The position numbers and the translations under genes were made by a program. Below the pieces are notes generated by a model, which was not told where the DNA came from, did not search any database, and was given only the letters and a program-made list of their open reading frames with translations. Positions 54,011 to 64,000 of a stretch of 64,000 nt of DNA are shown here, in pieces (the first letter of the stretch is position 1; each line of letters begins with the position of its first letter). The stretch lies in assembly GCA_022410635.1 (NCBI GenBank), contig JAJVDF010000015.1:3378936-3442935 (forward strand), in the 5' to 3' direction. Source of the DNA: Tretioscincus oriximinensis (Eukaryota; Chordata; Lepidosauria; Squamata; Gymnophthalmidae).

Positions 54011-54795
54011 TTTGCATATGAGGCAACCCTCGCAGTATGAGCCATTGGGGGCCTCCGTATTGGATTGGTGTACAATTTTACTTGCACCCCAAGGCAATGT
54101 AATGAAACAGTGTGGAAACTTGAAGGTAAGTGAGGTGGAATTGTGAAGATGTTGTAGGGAGGCACCTGCAGTTAATTGCTTTAAGTAGCCTGCTTGTAGT
54201 TCAGCATATCACACACCGTGGCTCAGCAACCAGTTGAAAGAAAAACCTTCAACTGCTCTTCCCACCAAGCAATTGGCCTTTAGAATCATCCTGGAGGAAA
54301 TACCTAGGCATCGACGAATACACCTGGTGAATTTATCTAGCATCTTTGCTAATAAAATTTCCTATGAGAAGGATAAGGAAAACCAGTTGTTACCTGCATA
54401 GATACAGAAATATCATCGTTACTTTCTTTTAAGGAAGAAAGCCTGTTGTTTTCTACTTTCCAAGTATTTGCTCAATCACTTGAGCTATGGCTTAAAGGAC
54501 TGCTACAATGCATGAAATAAGCACACTTCCTGCTGTCGGTACTAACCACAGATCCTTTCTTCAAACCAGTGATTGAGAAGCAAGCTGAGCTGCCCTAAGA
54601 ATAGTTTAGCGACTGTTGAAAAAGTATTGTTTGTCTCAAGCCTGAATTGGCCTATAATTATTTAAATACCATAGTCTGGAGTCTGCACCTTATGTAGCAC
54701 ATTTAAGGACACACCCACGTTGCACTCAAATATACAGAAAGTGCCACACTGTGAGATTTGGTGTGNGTGTGTGTGAGACAACGGTATAAATGACT
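54011..54795. other. Unique sequence
   Basis: No repeat or exon recognised; a GT run lies at 54,763-54,776. Confidence 0.4.
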
Positions 54796-54987
54796 CACAA
54801 AGGCCATGTCCCATCTGAGCCTTAGTCTGGGTCATATCTTGGGACAGAGCTTGGCCACCCACATGCCAGTATAGGTTATGGCAGGCACCATTCGGGGCCT
54901 GCCGTAGCCTACACTAGCATGTAGGTGGCAGGCTCCTATTGCAAGATACAGCCCAGAATAAGGCTCAGTGGCGACAGGGCCTTTAGT
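54796..54987. mobile_element. Palindromic DNA element, family R1, best copy
   Basis: Outer arms AAAGGCCATGTCC and GGACAGGGCCTTT-like (GCGACAGGGCCTTT), then CTGAGCCTTAGTCTGGG / CCCAGAATAAGGCTCAG, GCCAGTATAGGTTATGGCAGG / CCTGCCGTAGCCTACACTAGC. Almost full-length stem, about 190 bp, no ORF. Target duplication not clear. Confidence 0.82.
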
Positions 54988-55127
54988 GCTTATTTGCAAC
55001 AGCAAAAAGATCCCATGAATTCCTTAATTTTTTTTCTATTTCAATGGAGAATTTCACAGCAAGGGTCTCTTCTGTCTGCTTCTCCAGTTCCACCATTTTT
55101 ATGTCGCGTTCACTGTATAAGCTAAAC

Positions 55128-55324
55128 TAGGCTGATCAGATGGCGCCTTCTTGGGGGGTTGAAAGCCCGGTTTTGGGGTGCCTCTCGGTTTTTTATGAGG
55201 AAAAATAAATTCAAAAAAAAACTTTTTTTGAAAAAAAATTCCTCAAAAAAACCTGGGAGGCACCCCAAAACTGGGTTTTCAACCCACCCACCCACCCCCN
55301 AAAAAGGGTCATCTGGTCAGCCTA
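55128..55324. mobile_element. Foldback MITE family M7, copy 4
   Basis: TAGGCTGATCAGATG to CATCTGGTCAGCCTA; arms TTTTGGGGTGCCTCTCGG and CTGGGAGGCACCCCAAAA around an A/T-rich loop. Perfect 7-bp duplication GCTAAAC (55,121-55,127; 55,325-55,331). 197 bp. Confidence 0.93.
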
Positions 55325-55331
55325 GCTAAAC

Positions 55332-56120
55332 AAAGATGAAGACCTTCGTCTTTCTTGGCCCCTTCCATTCTGACTGCTAAAGTTACTTTTTTAAACACAT
55401 TTATCATCCACCTTTTGTGTGTCTGTTTGAAATCTCAGCCCGTGGCTAATCCAGTCACTTTGCCTATGTTGTCTCTGGAATCAATATCATTCTAATCAAA
55501 AGTTTAAACAGAAAGAGATGGCAATGAGGGTCTTCAGTTCAAGTAGTTTCCTACATAAATATTATAATTCCATGCTGATAGCATTCTATTTATGGAGTTA
55601 AGCCACTGTATGTAAATGAAACGTTTTAGAGTGGGATTCAACCTTGCTTTGACCTCATTTGCAGACATATGACTGGTTCCTCCATGCGTTATCCTGTCCG
55701 CAGTTATGAGAGAAGAAGTTTTATCTGGGGAGAGCTATGATTGGGGCTAGTTTAGCACAGTCTTTCCCAAAGGCTCCAATCTGGAATTCTTTTGGACGTA
55801 AAATCTGCTCTTCTGAAATCATAAGGGGAAAAAAGGATAAATTTACATAAGGTTAATCCTCTTCTCTTCCCGCTCATCTTTGCACACAGTTCAGAGAGTG
55901 TCTGGATTTTAAATTAGCTTCTTATCCTAACAATGGAGAAGTTAATTTGTTTTACAACTTTCAACAGACATTATTTTTTGATAGCAAACAGATTTGAAAC
56001 TCGGGCCCACTTCACTGTCCCATCAGGCCATAGCACACGGCTTTTTTACTGGGCTGGAAGTAATTTTAGCATTTTTAAAACATGGATTACTGGATTACTC
56101 AGAACCAAAATACATTAGAA
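55332..56120. other. Unique sequence
   Basis: No repeat or exon recognised. The stretch about 55,440-55,780 is repeat-free and could be functional, but nothing specific supports that. Confidence 0.4.
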
Positions 56121-56121
56121 G

Positions 56122-56412
56122 AACAACTGGGTTCTTCTTCCCCGCTTTTCTCACCTTTCAAAGGAACTCAAAGCGGCTTACAAGGGTATTTTGCCTGAAG
56201 GCTGATATTCTATCTTCCCCACCAGGCTGTGGTGGTTCCCATGTATCTACTTGCAATCAGTTGCAATTTCTTGTAATTCTTGATTTCGAATAGCTGGGTT
56301 GGCTAGAGCTACAGGCTAGTGGAAGGTGCTCAGCCCTCCCCACGTCCGACACAGGGCTTCCAAACCCCATCTCCCAGGCGAGAGACGAATTCCTAAGCAA
56401 CTGTGNTATCCA
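56122..56412 (-). mobile_element. tRNA-derived SINE (family A), full length
   Basis: Minus copy: GGGTTCTTCTTCCCC (3' end), CTCACCTTTCAAAGGAACTC, CTTCCCCACCAGGCTGTGG, GGCTAGAGCTACAGGCTAG, CCCCACGTCCGACACAGGG, and the head to CCTAAGCAACTGTGNTATCC. Confidence 0.9.
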
Positions 56413-56529
56413 TGTCTTTACACAGGCAGAAGTCTGAAGACATTGCTACACTGGTATATTGGTCAATTCACAAATCCCTTAAAGAATAGGGATTAGGAAA
56501 ACAAAATAAAAAATAATGGAATTACTAAG

Positions 56530-56645
56530 TCTGCCCAGGTGCATCTGGTGGGCCTCTGTGTGACACAGAATGCTGGACTTGATGGGCTGTGGCCTGATCC
56601 AGTATGGCTCTTCTTATGTTCTTATGTTCTTATGTTCTTATGTAA
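56530..56645 (+). mobile_element. CR1-type LINE, extreme 3' end
   Basis: GCCCAGGTGCATCTGGTGGG, ACACAGAATGCTGGACTTG, then TCTTATGTTCTTATGTTC with four octamer units. Very short 5'-truncated copy, clean sequence, so probably young. Confidence 0.9.
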
Positions 56646-57061
56646 GTCAATACATACACAGAACGTACGCAGTGCTGCAGAAACAGCTTAAAAATACTAG
56701 CAAGCAAAAGTGTAATGTCAGCTTTCTCTAGCACTACAATGGTTGGATCACCATAATTATGTGAGGCAAACCCCCATAATCATCTTATTACAACATGGAA
56801 AAACCAAGTGTGAACGTAGCCTTCAATGGATGTATAAAAGTAGAAATTGTAGCAGGTGCCTGCAACTAGTAAGAATGTAGCAGCCACACTTCCAGTCGTT
56901 CTATCAACTCCCCAAAATCTCCACACCGTTCCTTCAGCGTACTTGGGGTAGCCACAGGCATTCTGATGGTTCTANTGCAGAAGAAAAGCAGTCATGGCAG
57001 AACAGGCCTTACAATCTTGGGTATGCTCTCAAATGGGTGAAGCGATGCTAGTCCTAGGGTG

Positions 57062-57384
57062 GGGAACAGGGTAACGGACAGCTCAGTCACTTAGGAATTC
57101 ATCTCTCGCCTGGGAGATGGGGTATCGAAGCCCTGTGTGGGACGTGGGGAGGGGTGAGCACCTTCCACTAGCCTGTAGCTCTAGCCAACCCAGCTATTCG
57201 AAAGCATGAATTGCAAGAAATTGCAACTGACTGCAAGTAGATAAATGGGAACCACCTTAGCCTGGTGGGGAAGATAGAATGGAAGCCTTCGGGCAAAAAA
57301 TATCCTTGTAAGCCTCTTTGAGTCCCTTTGAAAGGTGAGAAAAATGGGGTATAAGAACCAAGTTCTTCTTCTTCTTCTTCAAAT
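57062..57384 (+). mobile_element. tRNA-derived SINE (family A), full length
   Basis: GGTAACGGACAGCTCAGTCAC, GATGGGGTATCGAAGCCC (B box), GAGGGGTGAGCACCTTCC, CTTGTAAGCCTCTTTGAGTC, GAAAAATGGGGTATAAG, tail of six TTC units. Followed at 57,385-57,460 by an L2-like 3' end fragment (ACACATTAATAAAACATT). Confidence 0.92.
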
Positions 57385-57474
57385 TAATTATAATAATAAA
57401 AATACACATTAATAAAACATTTTAAAAGTTCCATACTCTCCCTCCCTGCCTCCTTTTTGACAGCTACTGCTGTG

Positions 57475-57725
57475 TTCTCGCTTTAACCTCTCGTGCCTTT
57501 TGTGCACACGCCTAAGGACGGGGGATGGCCACGAGAGGACAGAGGTTCACTGCGAGAAGACGGAGGTTCTCGGGAATTATGCCTGAATATCCCAGCAATA
57601 GCTTATTCTGAGATAAACGGCATTTATTGCAGGACAACTGCTGAGAAACACTTAACACATGTGCCTGAACCTCCCTCGTCTCGCACCAACTGAGGAAGAT
57701 AACAGCTGTGTGCACGCACCCTGTG
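57475..57725. mobile_element. DNA transposon related to 48,917-49,550
   Basis: GTGTTCTCGCTTTAACCTCTCG at left, GCTGTGTGCACGCACC at right. The interior reverse complement (GTGTTAAGTGTTTCTCAGC, AATAAATGCCGTTTATCTCAG) matches 48,980-49,050. Confidence 0.6.
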
Positions 57726-58026
57726 TGTCCCTTGCAGACAGCTGGGGTGAAGGAGGACAGTGGCCAAAGCTGTTCTTTGTTTTGACTAGGATGTCAGAAG
57801 ATCTAAATTGAGGTTCCTGTTCTCCAGTCTTGCTGCTGTAGTCCTTGCTTATCATTTTCAGGAACTCTTCGCACTAAACCTTTATCGAGAAGGTGACATT
57901 GCTAAACTAACTAAAAAGTCTACCCATCTTTGGAAGAAAATGAAAGAAGACAGTCCGGAGTAAGATTTATCTGCTGCACTGATTATTTGCATGTGGTTTT
58001 TTTTTAACTCCCATATTATTTCACTT

Positions 58027-58415
58027 CCAGAGAAATAGCCGTGTTAGTGCAGTAGAAAGTCCAGCAAAGGGCCTAGCAGCACTTAGAGACTAACAGAACT
58101 GAAAATAGATTAAAAGCATGTGTCGGAACTGCACCAAGCCCTCAGAGAAAACAGTGAAGAAAAGTTGAGAAGAGAAATAATAGTCCAGCAAAGGGGCTAG
58201 TAGCACTTAGAGACTAACAGAAGAAAAGTGGGTGGCAGAAGCTTTTGTAGACACGTCTACTTCTTCAGATTAGTCCCTCAGCATCTGAAGAAGTAGACAC
58301 ATCTACGAAAGCTTTTGCCACCCACTTTTCTCCTGTTAGTCTCAACTTTTCTTCACTGTTTTCTCTGAGGGCTTGGTGCTGTTCTGACACATGCTTTTAA
58401 TCTATCTTCTGTCCT
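58027..58415. mobile_element. Foldback family F inside a larger palindrome
   Basis: Family terminus CCAGAGAAATAGCCGTGTTAG at left. Outer arms 58,099-58,170 and 58,342-58,412 pair (AGATTAAAAGCATGTGTC..., GCACCAAGCCCTCAGAG). Inner arms 58,211-58,270 and 58,282-58,343 pair (GGTGGCAGAAGCTTTTGTAG). The loop is about 11 bases. A transcript could form a hairpin of roughly 130 bp. Confidence 0.88.
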
Positions 58416-58699
58416 GAAGAACTGGCCTTGGGCCACATCTCCCCCATGCATGATTTCTACCAAGTTGGTAGCAACATTGCCTTCAATCCACCACATGAGG
58501 TCACACATGTACAGTGACCTCCTCACTAAAAAGGCCCATGGTCACAGAATTTCAAGCCACACAGCTTGTGCCATTCAACAACGGGCATTTTATAAAATCG
58601 GAAAGAAAGCTTCGTGGGGACATTCAGCAATGTGAACTTGGCAAATCTCATGAGATTTTGNGACCACATGGAAAAATTAATTGCCATTGGGCTCACAGA

Positions 58700-58815
58700 G
58701 AAAGCTTGGGAGGTGGTTGTTTGTTGTGGTTGTTGTTGTGGTAGTGGTGGTAGTGGCTGGTGGTGGTTGGTTGTTGTTGCTGTGGTGGTGGTGGTGGTGC
58801 CATCATGTGTGCCAT
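58700..58815. repeat. GTT/GGT-rich simple repeat
   Basis: Interrupted GTTGTTGTTG, GGTAGTGGTGG and GGTGGTGGTGGTGG units, then GCCATCATGTGT duplicated. G/T strand bias; quadruplex-capable. Not coding. Confidence 0.85.
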
Positions 58816-59418
58816 CATGTTAAGTGTACATGATCCTTCTATTAAAATATTACTACAAGAAATGGATGGAAGGATAGATGTGCATCATTTACATGATTTC
58901 ATATAGAAGTTAAAATGTAGGCAATTGTTTTATCATATTAACAACCCAGGATTTTAAATATACAACACTTTTAAAAAAATGGTTTGCTTTCTCTCAGGGA
59001 AAATTTCCAAAGCTTATTAAGAAAATGCTTCTGCACTAGAACCAAACACTATTCAGCAATCTATTCTTGTGCACNATCAGATTAATATTCTGTTGCTTAT
59101 AAAGCATTGGCAGTAATTGAATTCGTCTGCAGTCATTTAGAAAATATATTCCCTTTCCTCCCATAGTTATTAAAAAGCACTTGTGAAGTGTGAACAGTAG
59201 AAAAAAAGGAATCTGACAGAATTAAGTTTCCTCTATTTTTCTACAAGAACCCAGGAAAGATTCACACAGTTGCTTTGGACTATGTCAGATGGTTTCTGTG
59301 TCAGTGATTGCAAATCTCATGCACCAAAGTGTGGAGCACAATGACTACACATCACAAGCCCCTATCCTAGTATCAGGGACAAGGATCCTTTCTGCACTTA
59401 CCAGTAGAGTGAAGCAGG
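58816..59418. other. Unique AT-rich sequence
   Basis: No repeat or exon recognised. Confidence 0.45.
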
Positions 59419-59426
59419 GATAGAGC

Positions 59427-59693
59427 CAGGGCTTTTTTTGTGACGGAACGCGCCGGTATGCAGTACCAGCACCTTTTATTTAGGCGGGGGGGCGGGGGGG
59501 GGGGCGCCAGCGCCGGCGGAGCCAGCCGCTAACACCGCCCCTCACTCCTGCCACCGCCGCTGCTAACGCCGCCCCTCACCCCCGCCACCGCCACCGCTAA
59601 CACCGCCCCCGCCCCCTGCCCCCGCCCCCGCTAATGCTGCCCCCCCTCGCCGGCGTTAGTACCGTCACCTTTTTTTCTAGAAAAAAAGCACTG
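59427..59693. mobile_element. hAT-type element with GC-rich core
   Basis: 267 bp. Ends CAGGGCTTTTTTTGTGACGG and, reversed, CAGTGCTTTTTTTCTAG. A perfect 8-bp duplication GATAGAGC flanks it (59,419-59,426; 59,694-59,701), the hAT length. The core has a long G run and CCGCCACCGC(C/T)... repeats. No ORF; non-autonomous. Confidence 0.92.
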
Positions 59694-59939
59694 GATAGAG
59701 CAATTTGTCCCAAGGATGAGATGCGTCACTCTCTGGACAGGAACCACATAATCTACGTGGCAGCACTTGCCTAAACCATTAGAGCTCAGTCTGCATGAGT
59801 CCTGAAAATCAAGAATGAATGTTCCTGGCTTTCCCTGAGTGGTCCATTGTTGCGACACATTTTGCTATGCTACCAAAGTGGTTGCCTCTACGTGCTTCTG
59901 TGCACTAGACCTAGCCAGTGCTGGGAGTTATGCAGTGAG

Positions 59940-60422
59940 AAATCATAGAATCATAGAATCATAGAGTTGGAAGGGACCTCCTGCTCAATGCAGGATTCAT
60001 TAAACCATCCCAGACAGATGACTGTCCAGTCTCTGTTTGAAGACTTCCAAGGAAGGCGAACTCACCACCCCCTGTGGCAAACTATTCCACTGGTTTATCA
60101 CCCTGACTGTTAGAAAGTTTTTTCTGATATCTAATCTAAATCTACTCCCTTGCAGTTTCATCCCATTGTTTCTAGTCCTTCCATATGCTAATGAGAACAA
60201 TGCTGATCCCTTTGCTCTGTGACAGGCCTTCAGATATTTGTAGACAGCTATGAGGTCTCCTCTCAGTCTTCTCTTTTGCAGACTAAACATCCCCAGATCC
60301 TTTAACCGTTCCTCATAGGACATGGTTTCCAGACCACTCACCATCCTTGTAACTCTCTTTTGTACTTGCTCTAGTTTATCAACGTCCTTTTTAAATTGGG
60401 GCCCCCAGAATCTCACAGCAAG
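59940..60422 (-). mobile_element. CR1 LINE, ORF2 end and octamer tail
   Basis: An uninterrupted frame 60,416-60,000 encodes MRFWGPQFKKDVDKLEQVQKR, GLETMSYEERLKDLGMFSLQKRRLRGDLIAVYKYLK, RFRLDIRKNFLTVRVINQWNSLPQGVVSSPSLEVFKQRLDSHLSG. The 3' UTR ends in three ATTCTATG octamers (59,941-59,965), the classic CR1 tail. 5'-truncated but undamaged, so young. Confidence 0.95.
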
Positions 60423-60439
60423 AGCCTGAAAATCTCAGG

Positions 60440-60610
60440 CATTTGATNTTATTCCGGGAGCCATTCCCAGAAGCAGAGNCTGGAAGTGACATAATTTGTG
60501 AAGTCACTTCCAACTCCCGGGGCGCCCTTTCTGGAAGCAGGCACCATTACGTGAGATCACAATGATGTCACTTCCAGCCCCGGCACATTCCTTGTACATT
60601 TCTATATGAG
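60440..60610. repeat. CACTTCC-type repeat
   Basis: TTCCGGGAGCCATTCCCAGAAGC, GGAAGTGACATAATTTG, GTGAAGTCACTTCCAAC, GATGTCACTTCCAGCCCCGG. The GGAAGTGACNT / AAGTCACTTCC pairing suggests a foldback. Class unknown. Confidence 0.5.
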
Positions 60611-60950
60611 AATTCATACTGTATATGAGAATGGACAATTTGACAAAGTCTGCATCCACATGCCNGAGTGATGTCTGTATAGGAGCTACTTCCTTGTGGC
60701 CCCTGCAGAGGTAATGGCAGGTTGTGGGTGACAAGCCTGCCATGCTGCAGCTTAAACAAGAGCAGATATTTTCAGCTCCCAAGACACTGCTTGTCGACAA
60801 CCCTCTTTTTTAAAAAAATGTGGCCTGCGCAACCAGGCCCTGAGCCAATCAGCAGCGAGCCCTGCAAAGCACGGGGGGGCAGAGGGAAGGCTGGTCTCGG
60901 CCACTCAGGGGGAGGAGCTTACTTCCTCCTGCTCACCTATGGCTACCCCT
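60611..60950. other. Unique sequence
   Basis: Nothing recognised. Confidence 0.4.
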
Positions 60951-60952
60951 GC

Positions 60953-61022
60953 ACATCCTGAGACCTTCGGGTATGGGGCGAGGTATAAATGTAAATAAAT
61001 AAGTAAATAAGTAAATAAAAAA
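60953..61022 (+). mobile_element. L2-like LINE 3' terminus
   Basis: CATCCTGAGACCTTCGGGTATGGGGCGAGG, then AAATAAATAAGTAAATAAG. Confidence 0.75.
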
Positions 61023-62149
61023 AATTGTGCAGATGGCCAGCCAACAGCGCAATCAGGTAAGCCCGTTTTAATCCACTCTTGTGGGTGCAGCCATCCTGTA
61101 CAATTTCTGGGACCAGTTCTAGAGCTTGGGGAAATGTCCCCATACAAAACTTTGATGCCGGGAAATTTTCTTTCCTCAGCACTGATGTTAGCATAGACCA
61201 GGGCACACCAGCTCACCACACTGCTCTAGCCCAGAGAATGTACTACAGACAGCTCATAGTACTATGGGAAGGTTTTGCCACAGAAGGTTTTCTGATCATA
61301 CCAACGACTTCCTAATAAAATTTTGCAGGAGCAGTACTAGCAACAGCAATATAAGTAACTCAAATATCAAGGAGAGGAGTTTTGTAGCTTTAATGGAAGT
61401 GGAATATTTTTTCCAGGCGCAGCTTATAATACCTGCAGCACTTGGTGAAAATTCCTTTCTTCAACACCTATTCAACCCTTCAAGAAGAAACAGAAGGAAC
61501 TATTCTTGCATCGTAGAACTAAAGCTGCCACCANTAAAAATAATTAAATAAATAAACAAATTGAAAACAACACATGTCAGCTATACAAAACAACAGATGA
61601 AACCATTGATTACAGAGAAAATGCCTTCAGCAAAATTATCCAGGCTTGCTATAAGCTACATTACTATTGGACTGCAAAACTAATACATCAGCTTCTGGGT
61701 TGGAAAGGGTCCTACAGTGCCAAAAATATTTCCTAGGAATATATGACAGNGAGAGGGGGAGAAAACAAAAATGTCAAGATCTTGTAAGATTTTAAAATGC
61801 AAACTGACAGGCAACTAAAACATAATACAAGGGATGGGACAGTAACAGAAAAAGATGCATGCAGGATGCATAAATGTGGCAGTGCTCAGAGACAGTAGAA
61901 CTGAAGGGAAAAAAAGCAGGCATAAAAAAATACAGAGACTTGCAAATTGAAAATGGAAATCTCTTTAAGAAAAAAAAATCAAAAAGCAGTAGCGACAATT
62001 TGTTAAAAAAAATAAAGTAAGGGACGGATTTCAATTCTCTAGGACTTAAAACAAATTTGGAATATTATATAGTCAATTTTTATTTTTGTTTTAAAGGGAG
62101 ATGGATTAGAAATACAATTATAAAAAAGCAGGATATCTTTAATTTATAT
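61023..62149. other. Unique AT-rich sequence
   Basis: No repeat or exon recognised; A-rich from 61,900 to 62,130. Confidence 0.45.
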
Positions 62150-62345
62150 TTATTTATTTATTCTTATACTTATGCCCCGCCCTATACCTGAAAGTGTCAG
62201 AACAGCCAACAAGAAAAACAACAGTACAAATTTGATGTATTAAAAAAATAGAATCAAAACAGTACCTGAAGGTGGGTAGAAAAGTGGCATTTCTTTAAAC
62301 AAAGGCCATCTGAAAGAGGTGCGTCTTCAAGGATCTTCTAAATCA
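62150..62345 (-). mobile_element. L2-like LINE 3' UTR
   Basis: TTTATTTATTTATTC tail, complement of the end motif (TATGCCCCGCCCTATACC), AAAGTGTCAGAACAGCCAAC, CAGTACCTGAAGGTGGG, AAACAAAGGCCATCTGAAAGAGG. Confidence 0.8.
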
Positions 62346-62580
62346 GTGTGGTCCAACCTGTGGCCCATGGGCCGCACATGGCCNGCCAATTCCTTTTTGT
62401 GGCCCGCAGGGTGTTCTGAGCAAAGCAGCCAGGCAGGTGGGAGTGTTGGCGTCTTGGGCAAGCAAGCNGTGAAGCGGCCAGGCAGTTGCAAGTGTTGGTG
62501 TCTTAGGCCAAGACACCAATGCTCGCAGACACCTGGCTGCTTCACTCGCAACACCCCGCTTGTACTACGTGTTGGTCCAT
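62346..62580. mobile_element. Probable hAT (Charlie-like) fragment
   Basis: CAGTGTGGTCCAACCTGTGGCCC and GGGCCGCACATGGCC match the style of Charlie-type termini. Within it a roughly 75-bp segment (GCCAGGCAG(G/T)TG..AGTGTTGG) repeats. The right end near GTGTTGGTCCA is uncertain. Confidence 0.5.
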
Positions 62581-62589
62581 CCGAGGGGC

Positions 62590-62680
62590 AGTTTCAAAAG
62601 ATCCACCCTAGTAGCTGTTTATATCCTTGTTGTCCATAAACGTATCTAACCCTGTCTTGAATCACCTTCACTTTACATCA
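62590..62680 (-). mobile_element. CR1-type LINE ORF2 end fragment
   Basis: Complement of the SFKTGLDRFMD region: TATATCCTTGTTGTCCATAAACG, ATCTAACCCTGTCTTGAATC. About 90 bases. Confidence 0.65.
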
Positions 62681-62924
62681 TTTCCAGTCCATCTTGTGAT
62701 TCAATAGCCACACCTCATTTTGCATACCAATTTTTTTATGAGCTAAATCCATTTTTTTCTGCAAATGGGCTGCCTTCATTTGAATGGCTAAGGTGCGCAA
62801 TTTGCATGTATTGCGGGCTATTGGCAATCGCCCCTCCACACACACCTACCTGGGATATTCCATGCTGCTGCCTATTAGGTCCACAGGGGACTGGACAGTA
62901 ACATCCAGAGATATCTACCACCCA
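62681..62924. other. Unique sequence
   Basis: Nothing recognised. Confidence 0.4.
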
Positions 62925-63064
62925 CTCATCTCTATCCCTACTTTTAATATTGTTTTATACTTTTTTAAATTTTGTATTGATGTTTTACTGTTTTTGCCGC
63001 CCTGAGACCTTCGGGTATAGGGCGGGGTATAAGTATAAATAAATAAATAAATAAATAAATAAAT
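62925..63064 (+). mobile_element. L2-like LINE 3' UTR, clean terminus
   Basis: TTTTGCCGCCCTGAGACCTTCGGGTATAGGGCGGGG, then TATAAATAAATAAATAAAT. This is the best example in the window of the L2-type end motif; its inverted CCGCCCT..AGGGCGG can form a short hairpin. Confidence 0.85.
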
Positions 63065-63329
63065 CCTGGCAGCCTCCGCACACACTTGCATCCATTTGGC
63101 TTCCCCTGGATGAGTTTTGCGCACCTTCTCACTGCAACTACAGAAGTCCTATGTTCCACACCCTGCACACCAAAAAGAGGCATGTGCATATGCGCTGGAG
63201 CAGCCCTCAGGTCGCTCTCATACAGGTAGGAGGCTGACATGTGAGTGAAGTCCGAGAGTGCTGAGCACAGGAGAACTGCTGCTGTGGAGGGCTTTTGAGA
63301 CCATACTTAAGGAAATCACATTGGTCTGT

Positions 63330-63562
63330 TCATTGGAATGAAGAAGACTGCAAATTCTTTAGTCACACTCGTAAACGAGAAGTGAAGAAGTCTTATTGAT
63401 GCTGGCAAATACTGAAAGCAAAAGGAGAAGAGGATGGGAAAGAATAAGGTGGATAGACAGTCTCAAGGAAGCAGCAAATATAAGCTTGGGCAGACTTTCA
63501 GAGGCATTGGAGGTTGGAGCAGCTTGATGTGCTGTGTCTCGTGGAGTAACAGCTAGGTGACT
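63330..63562 (+). mobile_element. RTE (BovB-like) LINE, C-terminal fragment
   Basis: The translation includes ESKRRRGWERIRWIDSLKEAANISLGRLSEALE, then a stop in place of the Trp of a WCAxxxG motif, and CAVSRGVTA. This order (RRRGRQRxRWLD, then LxxLRE, then AWCAAVHGVxxSR) is the C-terminal end of BovB-type RTE pol. Dead remnant. BovB is plentiful in squamates, which supports the host guess. Confidence 0.72.
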
Positions 63563-64000
63563 CTTTTAAGCACAACTTGGCAAGGGCTAAATCTGGAATC
63601 AAAATAACTTTTGCCATTTTATATAATGCTACTGATGTAACTGTTGGCTTCTCACAAGTCCCACCCACACCCCCACTCCACAGTGTTTAAAATTAGCAGC
63701 ATGATATTCATAAAGCAGACAGGTCCGCTGTTTCTATTACATTTGCCACGGTGCCAAAAGTATTTCTTTCCGGGTCCCTCTCTTCTCTTCATCCTCATAA
63801 CCATGAAATGAACTGACTATATCCATCCACTCCGCATTGCTTAAAAAGGCAGCTTTTGGAAGCCTGTCTCCTCAGTTTTAGCAAGCCAGCAAGCTTTCTT
63901 CTGCCTCTCCATTCAACAGTGCACCCTGCCAAGCAGAATGAACGCTGGAAGCATTTGATATTTGCCCTCTGTGCTAACCAGAGCTGGAATTTCCTTCCAA
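63563..64000. other. Unique sequence
   Basis: No repeat or exon recognised up to the window edge. Confidence 0.4.

Noticed and set aside
1..64000. Endogenous retrovirus or LTR element
   Set aside because: No LTR pair, primer-binding site, or gag/pol/env-like frame was seen; all pol-like frames fit non-LTR LINEs.

Overview
The window is vertebrate nuclear DNA, almost certainly from a sauropsid and most likely a squamate reptile. The evidence is the repeat content: CR1 LINEs, including one with an octamer tail of the ATTCTATG type; L2-like LINEs whose 3' ends read as a CCGCCCTGAGACCTTCGGGTATAGGGCGG type motif followed by ATAAATA repeats; a Rex1/L2-like LINE with a TTCTATTCTA tail; a BovB-like RTE remnant; two tRNA-derived SINE families; and several short DNA-transposon families. 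The species cannot be named from this. Isolated N bases and one 592-base N gap show a draft assembly.

No host protein-coding exon could be recognised. Nearly all long reading frames are chance frames or decayed LINE pol. The only promoter-like region is a CpG-rich block at about 12,290-13,470. It carries CAG and CCG runs, is broken by the gap at 12,839-13,430, and follows a 24-bp minisatellite at 12,107-12,258. It could be a promoter and first exon, but neither the gene nor its strand can be fixed. The rest reads like a long intron or gene desert. Several repeat-free, AT-rich, homeodomain-motif-rich stretches (about 21.2, 24.8, 30.3-30.8, 50.3 and 52.4 kb) are candidate conserved non-coding elements.

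Region by region: 0-12 kb holds unique sequence with CR1 ends, a decayed L2 endonuclease, a SINE pair, a clean mariner-type MITE (7,099-7,307) and a cluster of three hairpins (9.55-9.82 kb). 12-14 kb is the CpG island. 14-20 kb contains a three-level nested insertion, CR1 and L2 fragments and SINEs. 20-31 kb contains a purine-rich minisatellite, foldback elements, SINEs and the best CNE candidates. 31-47 kb is the most repeat-dense: four kinds of LINE fragment, a 5'-complete but internally deleted Rex1/L2-like LINE (38,134-39,840), a large inverted repeat (34.64-35.16 kb) and a 156-base pure pyrimidine tract. 47-64 kb has SINEs, DNA transposons (including a hAT with a GC-rich core), a long palindrome (58.1-58.4 kb), and CR1, L2 and RTE ends.

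The most interesting material is in the non-autonomous elements. Three of four copies of a roughly 200-bp foldback family (termini TAGGCTGACCAGAT) carry perfect 7-bp target duplications, an unusual length. A second foldback family (terminus TTTCAGAGAAATAGCCGTG) carries 12-14-bp duplications, which is odd for a palindromic DNA element and suggests non-classical mobilisation.
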